Source of the DNA: Planctomycetota bacterium
GTDB taxonomy: Bacteria > Planctomycetota > UBA8742 > UBA2392
Assembly (NCBI GenBank): GCA_020845475.1
Contig: JADLFN010000059.1
Coordinates: 46,979-110,978, forward strand
DNA length: 64,000 nucleotides
Direction of reading: 5' to 3'
Below the pieces are notes generated by a model, which was not told the origin of the DNA, did no database searches, and worked only from the letters and a program-made list of their open reading frames with translations. The position numbers and the translations under genes were made by a program. Shown in pieces: positions 32,667 through 40,947 of the stretch (the stretch's first letter is position 1; every line of letters begins with the position of its first letter).

Positions 32667-34067
32667 ATGCCCGAATTCCGAATTGAAAAAGACTCCATGG
32701 GTGAAATGCAGGTGCCGAAGGATGCGCTCTGGGGCGCTTCCACGGCGCGCGCCGTCGGCAATTTTCCCGTTAGCGGCATGACCGGGGCCACCCTGCCCGA
32801 CCTGATCAAAGCCTATGGCTACCTGAAAAAGGCCTGCGCGATTGCCAACCGCGACGTCAACGCGCTCGATGCCAAGATCGCAGATGCGATTGCGCGCGCG
32901 GCTGACGAGATGATTGCCGGCAAGCACGACAAAGAGTTCGTCGTCGACGTGTTCCAGGCCGGCGCGGGCACGAGCATCAATATGAACGCGAACGAGGTGC
33001 TCGCCAATCGCGCCATGCAGCTTGAGCCCACGCTGAAAGTGAATCCCAACGATCACGTCAACTACGGCCAGAGCACGAACGACACGTTCCCCACGGTGCT
33101 GCACTTGAGCGCGTTGCTCGCCTACCCGCGGCTGGATGCAGGGCTCAAAGCCGCGCAGGACGCTTGCGAGAAGAAGGGCAAAGAGTGGGCGCGCGTGATC
33201 AAGAGTGGCCGCACGCACTTGCAGGACGCGGTGCCCATCACGCTGGGGCAGGAGTTCATGAGCTGGCGCAATTGCATTCGCCACGTGCGCCAGAATCTGA
33301 AGGAAGCCGCTGACAAGCTGCTCGAACTCGCGCTGGGCGGCAGCGCCATTGGCACGGGTTTGAACACCGCCGACGGCTACCGCCCCAAGGCCTACGCGAA
33401 CCTGCGCGCATACACAGGCATCAAAGTGCGCGAGCCGGATGACCCCTTCGAGGTGACCAACTCGCGCTGGGCATTCTTGAATTTCTCAGGCGCGATTCGC
33501 GTGGCCGCCGTGGAACTCACGCGCATCACCAACGACATTCGCCTGCTCAGTTGCGGGCCGACCACCGGCCTCGACGAGTTCCGCCTCAAGCCGATCCAGC
33601 CCGGCTCAAGCATCATGCCCGGCAAGATCAACCCCAGTAATCCCGAGGCCATGAACCAGTTGCTGTACCAGGTGCTGGGTAACGACCACACGGTCTACCT
33701 GTGTGCGATGGCGGGTCAGTTGGATTTGAACGTGATGATGCCGACGATGTGTTGCACGACGCTCTGGAGCATGAACTGGCTGGCGAATTTCCTGCCCAAG
33801 TTCGCGGAAGACACGATCGCCGGCTGCACGCTCAACGCCGAGCGCTGCCAGAACTACCTCGAAACCAGCCAGGCGCTCGTCACGGTCCTCAACCCAATCA
33901 TCGGCTACGCGGCTTCCGCCAAGATCGCCAAGGAAACGCTGACGACGGGCAAAACGCCCAAGCAACTCATCAAGGAACACAACATCCTCACGCCCGAGCA
34001 GGAGAAGAAGTACTACGACATCGACTATCTAACCAAGCGCTATCCGCAGGCTGGGTTTGATTCGTAA
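32667..34067 (+). CDS. Aspartase/fumarase-superfamily lyase, probably aspartate ammonia-lyase
   Basis: A 466-residue enzyme of the fumarase II/aspartase superfamily, which eliminates ammonia from aspartate or water from malate to give fumarate. The superfamily signature GSSIMPGK (313-320) carries the catalytic Ser, and THLQD (183-187) supplies the His. Residues at the substrate pocket look more like aspartase: GAGTSINMN (99-107) in place of the fumarase GSGTQSNMN, QSTND (135-139) in place of QSSND, and the later AGQLDLN. The end PSNPEAMNQ is intermediate. Class II fumarate hydratase (fumC) remains a real alternative, so no symbol is given. It lies alone between a hydrolase and a lower-GC patch. 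Confidence 0.88.
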   Translation: MPEFRIEKDSMGEMQVPKDALWGASTARAVGNFPVSGMTGATLPDLIKAYGYLKKACAIANRDVNALDAKIADAIARAADEMIAGKHDKEFVVDVFQAGAGTSINMNANEVLANRAMQLEPTLKVNPNDHVNYGQSTNDTFPTVLHLSALLAYPRLDAGLKAAQDACEKKGKEWARVIKSGRTHLQDAVPITLGQEFMSWRNCIRHVRQNLKEAADKLLELALGGSAIGTGLNTADGYRPKAYANLRAYTGIKVREPDDPFEVTNSRWAFLNFSGAIRVAAVELTRITNDIRLLSCGPTTGLDEFRLKPIQPGSSIMPGKINPSNPEAMNQLLYQVLGNDHTVYLCAMAGQLDLNVMMPTMCCTTLWSMNWLANFLPKFAEDTIAGCTLNAERCQNYLETSQALVTVLNPIIGYAASAKIAKETLTTGKTPKQLIKEHNILTPEQEKKYYDIDYLTKRYPQAGFDS

Positions 34068-34085
34068 CACGCGCCATGGAGGAAT

Positions 34086-34772
34086 ATGTCCCTTCCCTTC
34101 GAAACCGAATTAGTTGTGCGTGGTGTCGATGCTGTTGACGCGCTGAAGAGAAACCTGTCGCTGTTTCCGAAGACTGGGCTTTGGCCAATCATCTTGGGAG
34201 GACCACGCGATCTGGAGTGGATCGAAGAAAGTCGTGACCTGGCCAGAGATGAGGATGGCTTGGACCCGATTCAGGTTATGGAGGATTCGCGAGTTTTTGA
34301 TGTGGAAAACTGGTTGGCCAATTGCGAGGCAGACAGAAACCTCAGTGATCCAGAGGTAATGGGTAAGTGGCCGTGGTTTCCGAGGCCAAACGACTAACTC
34401 GTAACCCACCTTGAACCCGGGACCAGCAATCCATTGGGGGAAGTTCACATTGGATTGTTCCGAGTGCAGAACTCGTGGGAAGTGTTGGCAAAGCTGCTCT
34501 GGATGGCAGTGAACTTCGGCATTGGTCCAGTCGAGCACACCGCCGTACACCGACATTGGGCCAGACTCTACGGGTCAATGGTGGTGAGTGTTACCGGCGA
34601 TGTAATTCAGTGCTTCGTTGAGAGACCCCCCAAGACCAAGGATGAAGCGCTCTTCCTTGCGATCGAACAATTCAAATACTGCTCCGATATTGTCGACCAA
34701 GGAGTCGGCACAATTTGCAACTTGGCAGCAGAGCTATTAAATTCGCACACGTGGTACTTCTGGTGGGACTAA
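34086..34772 (+). pseudogene. DUF4253 gene interrupted by an in-frame TAA
   Basis: Both halves of one DUF4253 protein lie in the same frame. The first half (34086-34394) starts MSLPFETELVVRG after a good GGAGG site and holds LWPIILGGPRD and DPEVMGKWPW. A TAA at 34395-34397 interrupts it. The frame then stays open to 34772 and encodes the family's best-conserved end: HRHWARLYGS, IQCFVERPPKTKDEALFLA, YCSDIVDQGVGTI and a final WYFWWD. A single nonsense change is enough to explain this. The second half could restart at TTG 34434 but has no ribosome site. DUF4253 has no established function to my knowledge. The GC content is lower than in neighbouring genes. Confidence 0.85.
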
Positions 34773-34791
34773 CCCCAGCCACAACCGTTGC

Positions 34792-34797
34792 TACACT
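34792..34797 (+). promoter_or_regulatory. Candidate -10 box ahead of the Uma2 gene
   Basis: TACACT ends six bases before the ATG at 34804, close enough that the mRNA could begin at or next to the start codon. The box is of the same TAYACT form as at 31682. No -35 box is obvious. Confidence 0.35.
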
Positions 34798-34803
34798 GTG
34801 CGC

Positions 34804-35424
34804 ATGTCGCAAGAACACACAGGCACCAAGACTCCTCCGCCCGCGAATTCGCGGCGTGAGCGGCATGTAGCCGATCGCATATCGGTGCGTACGTTCCTTT
34901 CCACCAAGTGGCCAGAAAACGAGAAATGGGAACTGATTGACGGAGTCGCTCGAATGTCACCCAAGGGCATTGGTTCCCATCAAGTGCTAATCAGCGAGCT
35001 GGCTACCTATATTCGCGAATCTCTGAAAAAGCGCGGATACCTCGTTGCTCCTGAAGCCGACGTAAAGTTTTCAGCCCATGACAGTTGCCCTCAGCCGGAC
35101 ATTGCCGTTTTTGCACGCGGCGACGAATTGGATATCGACAAAACTCCATTTTCCGAGACTCCCGCATTGATCGTCGAGGTGCTTTCACCTGGTACGGCCA
35201 AATACGATCTTGGCGACAAGAAGAGAATCTACGCATTAGCAGGTGTGCCCGAGTATTGGGTTGTCGATCCGTTGACCGGGGCGCTGTCAATATTTGTGAA
35301 ACCCAAAAAAGGCGAGTACGAACAACTTCCGGCTGATCCCGACGGTTACGTGCGCTCGCCTTTACTGAAGACGACTTTGCGCGTTTCGCGCGTGGGCAAC
35401 GGCTTCAAGTTTCTCGAGAAGTAA
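34804..35424 (+). CDS. Uma2 family endonuclease-like protein
   Basis: A 206-residue Uma2/DUF820 protein with a PD-(D/E)XK nuclease fold. Core residues are CPQPDIAVF (Asp), ALIVEVLSPGT (Glu) and the following DLGDKKRIYALAGVPEYWVVDP, which contains the catalytic Lys. The start is ATG 34804 or GTG 34798. Uma2 proteins are abundant in cyanobacteria and Planctomycetes, often in many copies, and their biological role is unclear. GC content is lower than average. Its stop overlaps the next ATG by one base, so the two are coupled. Confidence 0.88.
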   Translation: MSQEHTGTKTPPPANSRRERHVADRISVRTFLSTKWPENEKWELIDGVARMSPKGIGSHQVLISELATYIRESLKKRGYLVAPEADVKFSAHDSCPQPDIAVFARGDELDIDKTPFSETPALIVEVLSPGTAKYDLGDKKRIYALAGVPEYWVVDPLTGALSIFVKPKKGEYEQLPADPDGYVRSPLLKTTLRVSRVGNGFKFLEK

Positions 35425-35903
35425 TGCGCACTGCCACAACGAAAAACGCACGCAACGTCACTATCGTTGAACTGAAGAAGTTCGATGAGCCGCTGAAATC
35501 CGTACCCAAGCCGCCCTTTGGTGCGCTGGTGGTTCTTCCCGGTGCCGAGCTGGGCCATTACAAGAAGCCGCAGATCAAGGCTTCGAAGATTCTGGCCACG
35601 CATCTGATGCAGTGCGGCTGCTCGTGGATCACGTTGCATGGCGGGCGGCAGACTGACGACATTCTGGCGCAGTTCGATGAGGCCGTCGTGGATTACCAGA
35701 TGGACGCCCACCCCGATGCCGAGTGCGGCTCTTCCGGCGATCCGAACAACGACCTTGAAGAAAGCGTGCGCGACGCGGTGTTCTGGGGCAAGCCGCAATA
35801 TGAGGGCGTGCTGGGGGATCTGCTTTGCGTGATCGTGGGCGATGACCCCGCTACCTGGGCTGACAAGGTGGAAGGTCTTGTCAAGTCAGTCGAAGACCTG
35901 TAA
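35424..35903 (+). CDS. Small Cys-containing protein, unknown
   Basis: A 159-residue soluble protein whose ATG overlaps the Uma2 stop (TAATG). The middle contains HLMQCGCSWITLHGG and a following acidic stretch, DDILAQFDEAVVDYQMDAHP. The C-terminus VLGDLLCVIVGDDPATWADK looks like a buried strand followed by a loop. I recall uncharacterised DUF families with this pattern but cannot name one with confidence. The coupling suggests joint expression with the Uma2 protein. Confidence 0.7.
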   Translation: MRTATTKNARNVTIVELKKFDEPLKSVPKPPFGALVVLPGAELGHYKKPQIKASKILATHLMQCGCSWITLHGGRQTDDILAQFDEAVVDYQMDAHPDAECGSSGDPNNDLEESVRDAVFWGKPQYEGVLGDLLCVIVGDDPATWADKVEGLVKSVEDL

Positions 35904-35912
35904 CAACGGGCC

Positions 35913-36452
35913 ATGGACTGGAGCGTCATTCTTCTGGCAGTGCTTGTGTTCGTGGCCCGCATGTGCGATGTGGCACTGGGCACGCTGCGCCACGCGCTGG
36001 TGCTTGGCGGGCACCGCGGCTTGGTGTGGATCATTGCTTTTCTTGAAGCTACGGTCTGGGTGTTCGCCATTTCAGGCGTGATCAAGAACATTACGGAGCC
36101 CGCGGTGGCGATCGCATTTGCGCTTGGCTTTGCGAGCGGCACCTTCGTGGGCATGACCATCGAGCGTTATTTCAAACTCGGCGAGCAGGTCGTGCGCATC
36201 TTCACGAACCAGGGTGACGAAGTTGCGCGGCGCTTGCGCGAGTTGGGACACCGCGTCACGCAGTTCGAGGGCAAAGGCCGTGACGGCCGCGTCGATCTGC
36301 TCTTCATCCAGATTGCGAGGCGCAAAGCGGCGCAGGCTGTTGAACACGCGAGGCAGGTTGACGGCGGCTGCTTCTATGTCATTGACGACATCCGCGCCGC
36401 CGCCGTGGGCAAGCCCGGCTCGGGCCCAACGTCAGCTGAAATGCAGAAGTAG
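35913..36452 (+). CDS. UPF0316/DUF2179-type membrane protein
   Basis: A 179-residue protein with three membrane helices in the first 90 residues (WSVILLAVLVFVARMCDVAL, GLVWIIAFLEATVWVFAIS, AVAIAFALGFASGTFVGM) and a soluble C-terminal domain (about 95-165) of the DUF2179 type, with the segments FTNQGDEVARRLRELGHRVT, DLLFIQIARR and FYVIDDIRAA. RMCDVALGTLR near the start is characteristic of UPF0316. Function is not established. Its TAG stop abuts the stop of convergent doxX-like gene as TAGCTA. Confidence 0.85.
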   Translation: MDWSVILLAVLVFVARMCDVALGTLRHALVLGGHRGLVWIIAFLEATVWVFAISGVIKNITEPAVAIAFALGFASGTFVGMTIERYFKLGEQVVRIFTNQGDEVARRLRELGHRVTQFEGKGRDGRVDLLFIQIARRKAAQAVEHARQVDGGCFYVIDDIRAAAVGKPGSGPTSAEMQK

Positions 36453-36869
36453 CTATTTGGCGCGTGCGCGCCGTTTATCGAGCAGCGCATCAACCGAAAA
36501 CGCGCCGGGGCCGGTGAAGAAAATGCACAGGAACATGCCCAGGTAAACCGCGGCTTTCTCGCCGTCGTCAGCCACGCGAAAGCCGTGCGAAAACGCCAGG
36601 GCCACAAACATCGTGAAAATGACCGGGATGGCCGAAATGCGCGTGAACGCGCCCGCTGCTACTGCCAGTGCAAACACGAACTCCGAAAGCGCGGCCCCAA
36701 TCAAACTAATGTGCGGGCCAAGGCCGATCGGGTCGGCAAACGCAAAATCGCCTGCGAACACCTTCGACATCTTGCCTGCGCCGTGGGTGGCCATGAGAAC
36801 GCCTGCCGTGATGCGCAGAATCAGCAAGCCTGAAGATCGGCCCGTTTCTCCCATCAATTTCGTCAGCAT
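36453..36869 (-). CDS. DoxX family membrane protein
   Basis: A 138-residue four-helix DoxX-family protein. The ATG at 36869 is chosen because AAGGAG lies five bases upstream; an in-frame GTG at 36890 would include that site in the coding region. Typical segments are LLILRITAGVLMATHGAGKM, LIGAALSEFVFALAVAAGAF and an ending GPGAFSVDALLDKRR, in which the last Asp/Arg-rich part is conserved. DoxX relatives act in thiosulfate oxidation or redox homeostasis, but most are uncharacterised. Confidence 0.9.
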   Translation of the reverse strand: MLTKLMGETGRSSGLLILRITAGVLMATHGAGKMSKVFAGDFAFADPIGLGPHISLIGAALSEFVFALAVAAGAFTRISAIPVIFTMFVALAFSHGFRVADDGEKAAVYLGMFLCIFFTGPGAFSVDALLDKRRARAK

Positions 36870-36986
36870 CGCATCTCCTTTTGTTGCCACGAATTATGCT
36901 CTAAAGCCCGGCGCCGGCAAAGTTCTAACTAGGCGGTTAGGCGAGACGAACTACACTTTCAACCCGACTTCCGACCCGAGAATGCC

Positions 36987-39900
36987 ATGAAATACGGACT
37001 CCCGCTCCTCGTAGCAGCGCTTGCACTTTTTGCGCTTGCGCCCGCGAAAACCGTTCAAGCCGATCCCCACAAGCGCCCAAGCGCCGGCTCGCTTTCGGGC
37101 CGCCGCATTTTTGTTTCGCCCGGCCACGGCTGGTATTTGCATTCGACGCTGGGCTGGACCACACAGCGCGGCAACGTGAACTCGATGATCGAGGATTTCA
37201 GCAACGCGATTTTGGCCATCGACTACGTGATTCCCTACCTCACTAACGCCGGTGCGCAGGTGGTGTGCGCCCGCGAGCGCGGCTTCAACGCCGATGAGTT
37301 CTTTGGGGATAATGGGGACACGACCTACACGAGCACAGGCACCTGGACGAACAGTACCAACGTAAGCGGTTTCTACGGCACGAACTATCGCTGGGCGAGC
37401 ACCAGCCTGACTGAAACGGCCGTCTCGCGCTGGACGATTGATACGACGCGCGAGGACCGCTACCCGGTTTACGTGCGTTACACAGCGGGCAGCGACCGCG
37501 CGACGGATGCGAAAGTTCGCATCTTTCACGCGGGCGGAACGAGCACCGTGACTGTAGATCAATCGCAGCAAGGCGGGCGCTGGCTATTTCTGGGCGAATT
37601 CGAGTTCAATGCCGCGAGCGATGCGATCATCGAGCTTTCAAACCAGAGCGCGACCACCGGCAAAGTGGTCGTGGCCGATGCCGTGCGCGTCGGCGGCGGC
37701 ACGGGACAGAGCGGCAACCCGCGCTACGAAGAACAGAGCACCTATTGGGCCGAGATGGTGGGGGCGCCGAGCAGCGTTTACAACGCAGGCGACGTGAGCT
37801 GCAGGCCGCTGCATATGGAGTGGTGGGGCGGCTGCGATTTGTTTCTCAGCATGCACAGCAACGCCAGCGGCGCCACGCCTCCAAGCTCGGCGCGCGGCAC
37901 CGTGACCTACACCTACAATAACGGCGGCAGCACGCAGCACTCGGCGGCGCTGCTGGCGCAGAGCGTGGCCTTCGCGCAGCTGATAAACGACCAGATTGTC
38001 GATGACATGCGCGCGCTGCACGACTCGACCTGGGTTGATCGGGGCCTGAACTCGGCCAATTTCGGCGAGTTGCGCAGCGCGACAAGTTGCCCCAGCGCGC
38101 TGGTTGAAACGGCTTTCCACGACAATATTGAGGACTCCGCGTGGCTGCGCAGCCCCAAGGGCAAACACACCATGGGCCGCGCGCTGTACAAGGCGATCGC
38201 GCGCTACTTCAACGCCGGCGCAACGATTCTGCCGCTGCCGCCCATCAACCTGAGAATGCGCAACACCGGCAGCGGACAGGTGACGCTCAACTGGGCTGCG
38301 CAGACTGACCCGCTTGAAGCCAGTGCCGTTCCGACGAGCTACAAGGTCTATCTCTCGAATGACGGTTTTGCGTTTGATGACGGCCACGTTTCGAGCGGCG
38401 CGACCAGCGACGTGATCTCGGGCCTCGCGCCTGGGCAGACGATTTTCGCCAAAGTCACGGCGCTGAACGCCGGCGGCGAAAGCCTCGCCAGCGAAGTGCT
38501 CTGCGCGCGCACGCCTGATGCGCAGGCCGGCTCGCTTGTTACACCTTTGCTGATTGTGAGCGGCTACGACCGCTTTGACGAATACACCTACTACCAGCAG
38601 GGCACCGGGCTTTCGAATGGCGATCTGCATGTGCGCAACACCTTTGACACAGTGCGCCGCCATGCGCTGAGCGCCGGCAAAGCCACGACCTCGGCCGGCG
38701 GCACCTGGCATTTTGATTCCGCCAGCAACGAAGCGGTGATCAACGGCAGCGTTTCGCTGGGAACTTACGCCGCCGTGGATTGGGTGCTGGGCAACGAGAG
38801 CACCGCCGATGAAACGTTTTCGGCTACGGAGCAATCGCTCGTGAGTGCGTTTCGCACCGGCGGAGGCGCGCTGTTTATCAGCGGCAGCGAAATCGGCTGG
38901 GATCTTGACCGGTCAAGCGGCCCTACCAGCGCCGACCGCGCTTTTTACAACAACGTGCTTAAGGCTGATTACGCTTCCGATGACAGCAATGATTACACCG
39001 TCGATGGAGTTGGCGGCAGCATCTTTGCCGGCCTGAGCAACGTCGAGTTCGACTCCGGCAACGGCTTCTCATACACCGTTGGCTATCCTGACGTTCTTGC
39101 CGTCAGCGGCGGCAGCACGGCTTGCCTGCAATACAGCGCGGGCGTGATTGCGGGCGTGCAGTTCGCCTCGCCGCCGCTCGTCAACCTTGGCTTCCCGATT
39201 GAGACGTTGAACAATTCCGCCACACGCGACGACATGATGCAGCGCATTCTGCGCTTTTTGACGCCGAGCTACACTGGGATCTCCGGCGGCGCGGGAGTAA
39301 GTGTAGTAACGACCACACTGCCCAACGGCACGGTGGGTCTCACCTACTCTCAAGCGCTGCAAGCCACAGGCGGCACTGCACCCTACACCTGGGACATCAC
39401 CGCGGGCGCATTGCCGGGAGGTATCACTCTCAGTGCGGCTGGCATTCTCTCCGGTACGCCCTCGGCTGCGGGCACTTTCAACTTCACTGTTCGCGCGCGC
39501 GATACGGCGCTTGTCGCCGGAACGCGGCCCATGACGCTGATTGTCGATCCCAGCGGCTCGCCGGGTGGGCCGGTGGTCGTAAGCACCACAACGTTGCCCA
39601 ATGGCATCGTCGGGCAGGTCTATTCGCAGGGTCTCAGCGCCAGCGGAGGGCAGCCACCTTACACATGGGCCATTACTGCAGGCAGTCTGCCCAGTGGTCT
39701 CACGCTTGGCTCCAATGGCGTCATTTCCGGTACACCCACGGCGGCCGTCGTCGCCAACTTTACCGCACGCGCCACCGACAGCGCGGCTACACCCCAGCAG
39801 GGCAGCGCAGCGCTGTCCCTGACAATAGACATTGCGGGCAGCGGGGTTTTTATTGTTACGAGTGGGCTGCCCGGCGCGAGCGCGGGCTCAAACTATTCGT

Positions 39901-40226
39901 CCACGCTGGCAGCTTCCGGCGGATCCACGCCCTATTCGTGGGATGTAACGGCGGGCTTCCTGCCGCCCGGGCTGACACTCAATCAGGCCACTGGCGAAAT
40001 TTCCGGATCGCCGGGCACTTCGGGAGTCTACTCTTTCAGCATTACCGTTACGGATGCTTCGCTGGCGACGAATACGCGCGGGCTGAGTATTTCCGTTTCA
40101 AGTGGAAGCAAGAGTGATGATGGCGGCTGCACCAGCGGCATTGAGGTGGCGTTCGCCCCGCAGGTTCTGGTTCTTGCCTTTCTGCTTGCGCTGGGGTTGC
40201 GCGCCGCGCGCCGAAGGAGAGCCTGA
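36987..40226 (+). CDS. Multidomain secreted N-acetylmuramoyl-L-alanine amidase
   Basis: A 1079-residue exported protein with a signal peptide (1-25). An Amidase_3 zinc domain begins FVSPGHGWY (His47); Glu69 in MIEDF and the His in LSMHSNASG are the other ligands, and VETAFHDN holds the catalytic Glu. This domain is split by a roughly 130-residue beta insertion (about 107-240; YPVYVRYTAG) resembling Golvesin/Xly domains. After it come a fibronectin III domain (about 415-505), a Rossmann-like domain (about 515-755) and three putative-Ig repeats (about 768-1035; LPNGTVGLTYSQ type). The tail SKSDDGGCTSG, hydrophobic helix, ARRRRA resembles Cys-containing CTERM sorting signals. A TACACT box lies at 36952. 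It likely remodels peptidoglycan or similar polymers outside the cell. Confidence 0.85.
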   Translation: MKYGLPLLVAALALFALAPAKTVQADPHKRPSAGSLSGRRIFVSPGHGWYLHSTLGWTTQRGNVNSMIEDFSNAILAIDYVIPYLTNAGAQVVCARERGFNADEFFGDNGDTTYTSTGTWTNSTNVSGFYGTNYRWASTSLTETAVSRWTIDTTREDRYPVYVRYTAGSDRATDAKVRIFHAGGTSTVTVDQSQQGGRWLFLGEFEFNAASDAIIELSNQSATTGKVVVADAVRVGGGTGQSGNPRYEEQSTYWAEMVGAPSSVYNAGDVSCRPLHMEWWGGCDLFLSMHSNASGATPPSSARGTVTYTYNNGGSTQHSAALLAQSVAFAQLINDQIVDDMRALHDSTWVDRGLNSANFGELRSATSCPSALVETAFHDNIEDSAWLRSPKGKHTMGRALYKAIARYFNAGATILPLPPINLRMRNTGSGQVTLNWAAQTDPLEASAVPTSYKVYLSNDGFAFDDGHVSSGATSDVISGLAPGQTIFAKVTALNAGGESLASEVLCARTPDAQAGSLVTPLLIVSGYDRFDEYTYYQQGTGLSNGDLHVRNTFDTVRRHALSAGKATTSAGGTWHFDSASNEAVINGSVSLGTYAAVDWVLGNESTADETFSATEQSLVSAFRTGGGALFISGSEIGWDLDRSSGPTSADRAFYNNVLKADYASDDSNDYTVDGVGGSIFAGLSNVEFDSGNGFSYTVGYPDVLAVSGGSTACLQYSAGVIAGVQFASPPLVNLGFPIETLNNSATRDDMMQRILRFLTPSYTGISGGAGVSVVTTTLPNGTVGLTYSQALQATGGTAPYTWDITAGALPGGITLSAAGILSGTPSAAGTFNFTVRARDTALVAGTRPMTLIVDPSGSPGGPVVVSTTTLPNGIVGQVYSQGLSASGGQPPYTWAITAGSLPSGLTLGSNGVISGTPTAAVVANFTARATDSAATPQQGSAALSLTIDIAGSGVFIVTSGLPGASAGSNYSSTLAASGGSTPYSWDVTAGFLPPGLTLNQATGEISGSPGTSGVYSFSITVTDASLATNTRGLSISVSSGSKSDDGGCTSGIEVAFAPQVLVLAFLLALGLRAARRRRA

Positions 40227-40228
40227 AC

Positions 40229-40873
40229 ATGTTCACCGGAATCATCGAAGCCGCGCTGACGGTGGTTGAGATCGCGCCCGCCAAGGGCGTGACGCGCTTG
40301 ACTCTTGACCTGTCAAGTCTCTCGGCTGCGGCCTCGATCAAGCTGGGCGACAGCATCGCGATCAATGGCTGCTGCCTGACGGTGGCAAAACTGGCCAAAG
40401 GTTGCGCCACCTTTGAGGCCATTCCTGAGACGCTCAAGCACACGAACCTGGGCGATTTGAAGCCCGGTTCGCTTGTGAACGTCGAGCGCGCGCTTCAAGC
40501 GGGCGCGCGACTTGACGGCCATCTGGTGCAAGGCCACGTCGATGGCGTGGGCAGCATCGAGTCAATCAAGGCCAACCAGGGCGAGCAGCGCGTGCGCGTA
40601 CAATGCGGCGCGGATTTCGCCAGGCAGTGCATCATGAAGGGCAGCGTATGCCTTGACGGCATTTCGCTGACGATTGCCGAGCTGGGTGCGGACTGGTTCA
40701 CGGTGGCAATCATCCCCCACACGTGGGAAGTCACGAACCTGCGCGCGCGCAATGCGGGCGACAAAGTCAACCTCGAAGCCGACGCGCTGGGCAAATACGT
40801 ACTCGCGCACATGGCGCGCATGTTTCCACAGTCGAAGATCGACAAAAAGGCGCTGCGCAAGGCGGGCTGGTAA
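40229..40873 (+). CDS. ribE: Riboflavin synthase, alpha subunit
   Basis: A 214-residue riboflavin synthase that dismutates two lumazines to riboflavin. It has the usual two lumazine-binding repeats: MFTGIIEAALTVVEI with INGCCLTV in the first and LVQGHVDGVGSIES with LDGISLTIAE in the second. The N-terminal MFTGIIE is invariant in the family. The C-terminal helix (KYVLAHMARMF) is the trimerisation helix. It starts two bases after the amidase stop. No other riboflavin gene is in the window and no FMN riboswitch is visible ahead of it, which is expected inside a transcript. Confidence 0.95.
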   Translation: MFTGIIEAALTVVEIAPAKGVTRLTLDLSSLSAAASIKLGDSIAINGCCLTVAKLAKGCATFEAIPETLKHTNLGDLKPGSLVNVERALQAGARLDGHLVQGHVDGVGSIESIKANQGEQRVRVQCGADFARQCIMKGSVCLDGISLTIAELGADWFTVAIIPHTWEVTNLRARNAGDKVNLEADALGKYVLAHMARMFPQSKIDKKALRKAGW

Positions 40874-40885
40874 CTACCCTGAAGA

Positions 40886-40939
40886 GCGAGGCTTGCCTCG
40901 CCGCCTGCAATCAAATGCAAAGCGCCGGCAAGCCGGCGC
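40886..40939. repeat. Two GC palindromes between convergent ribE and fdhD-like genes
   Basis: GCGAGGC-TT-GCCTCGC (40886-40901) and GCGCCGGC-AA-GCCGGCGC (40922-40939) are perfect stems with two-base loops. Both have the core GGC-(AA or TT)-GCC. There is no T tract on either strand, so they may be dispersed repeats or weak bidirectional 3' ends. Confidence 0.75.
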
Positions 40940-40947
40940 ACTCCAGA

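Noticed and set aside
34434..34772. An independent small gene starting at TTG 34434
   Set aside because: Same frame as the preceding half, no ribosome site, and together the halves make one DUF4253 domain.
34804..35903. Toxin-antitoxin module formed by the Uma2 and 35424 genes
   Set aside because: Coupling alone is not enough; neither protein shows known toxin or antitoxin motifs.
37638..38834. A 398-codon open frame on the minus strand
   Set aside because: It is antisense to the amidase, has no ribosome site or domain, and owes its length to the high GC content; the plus-strand frame has clear domains.
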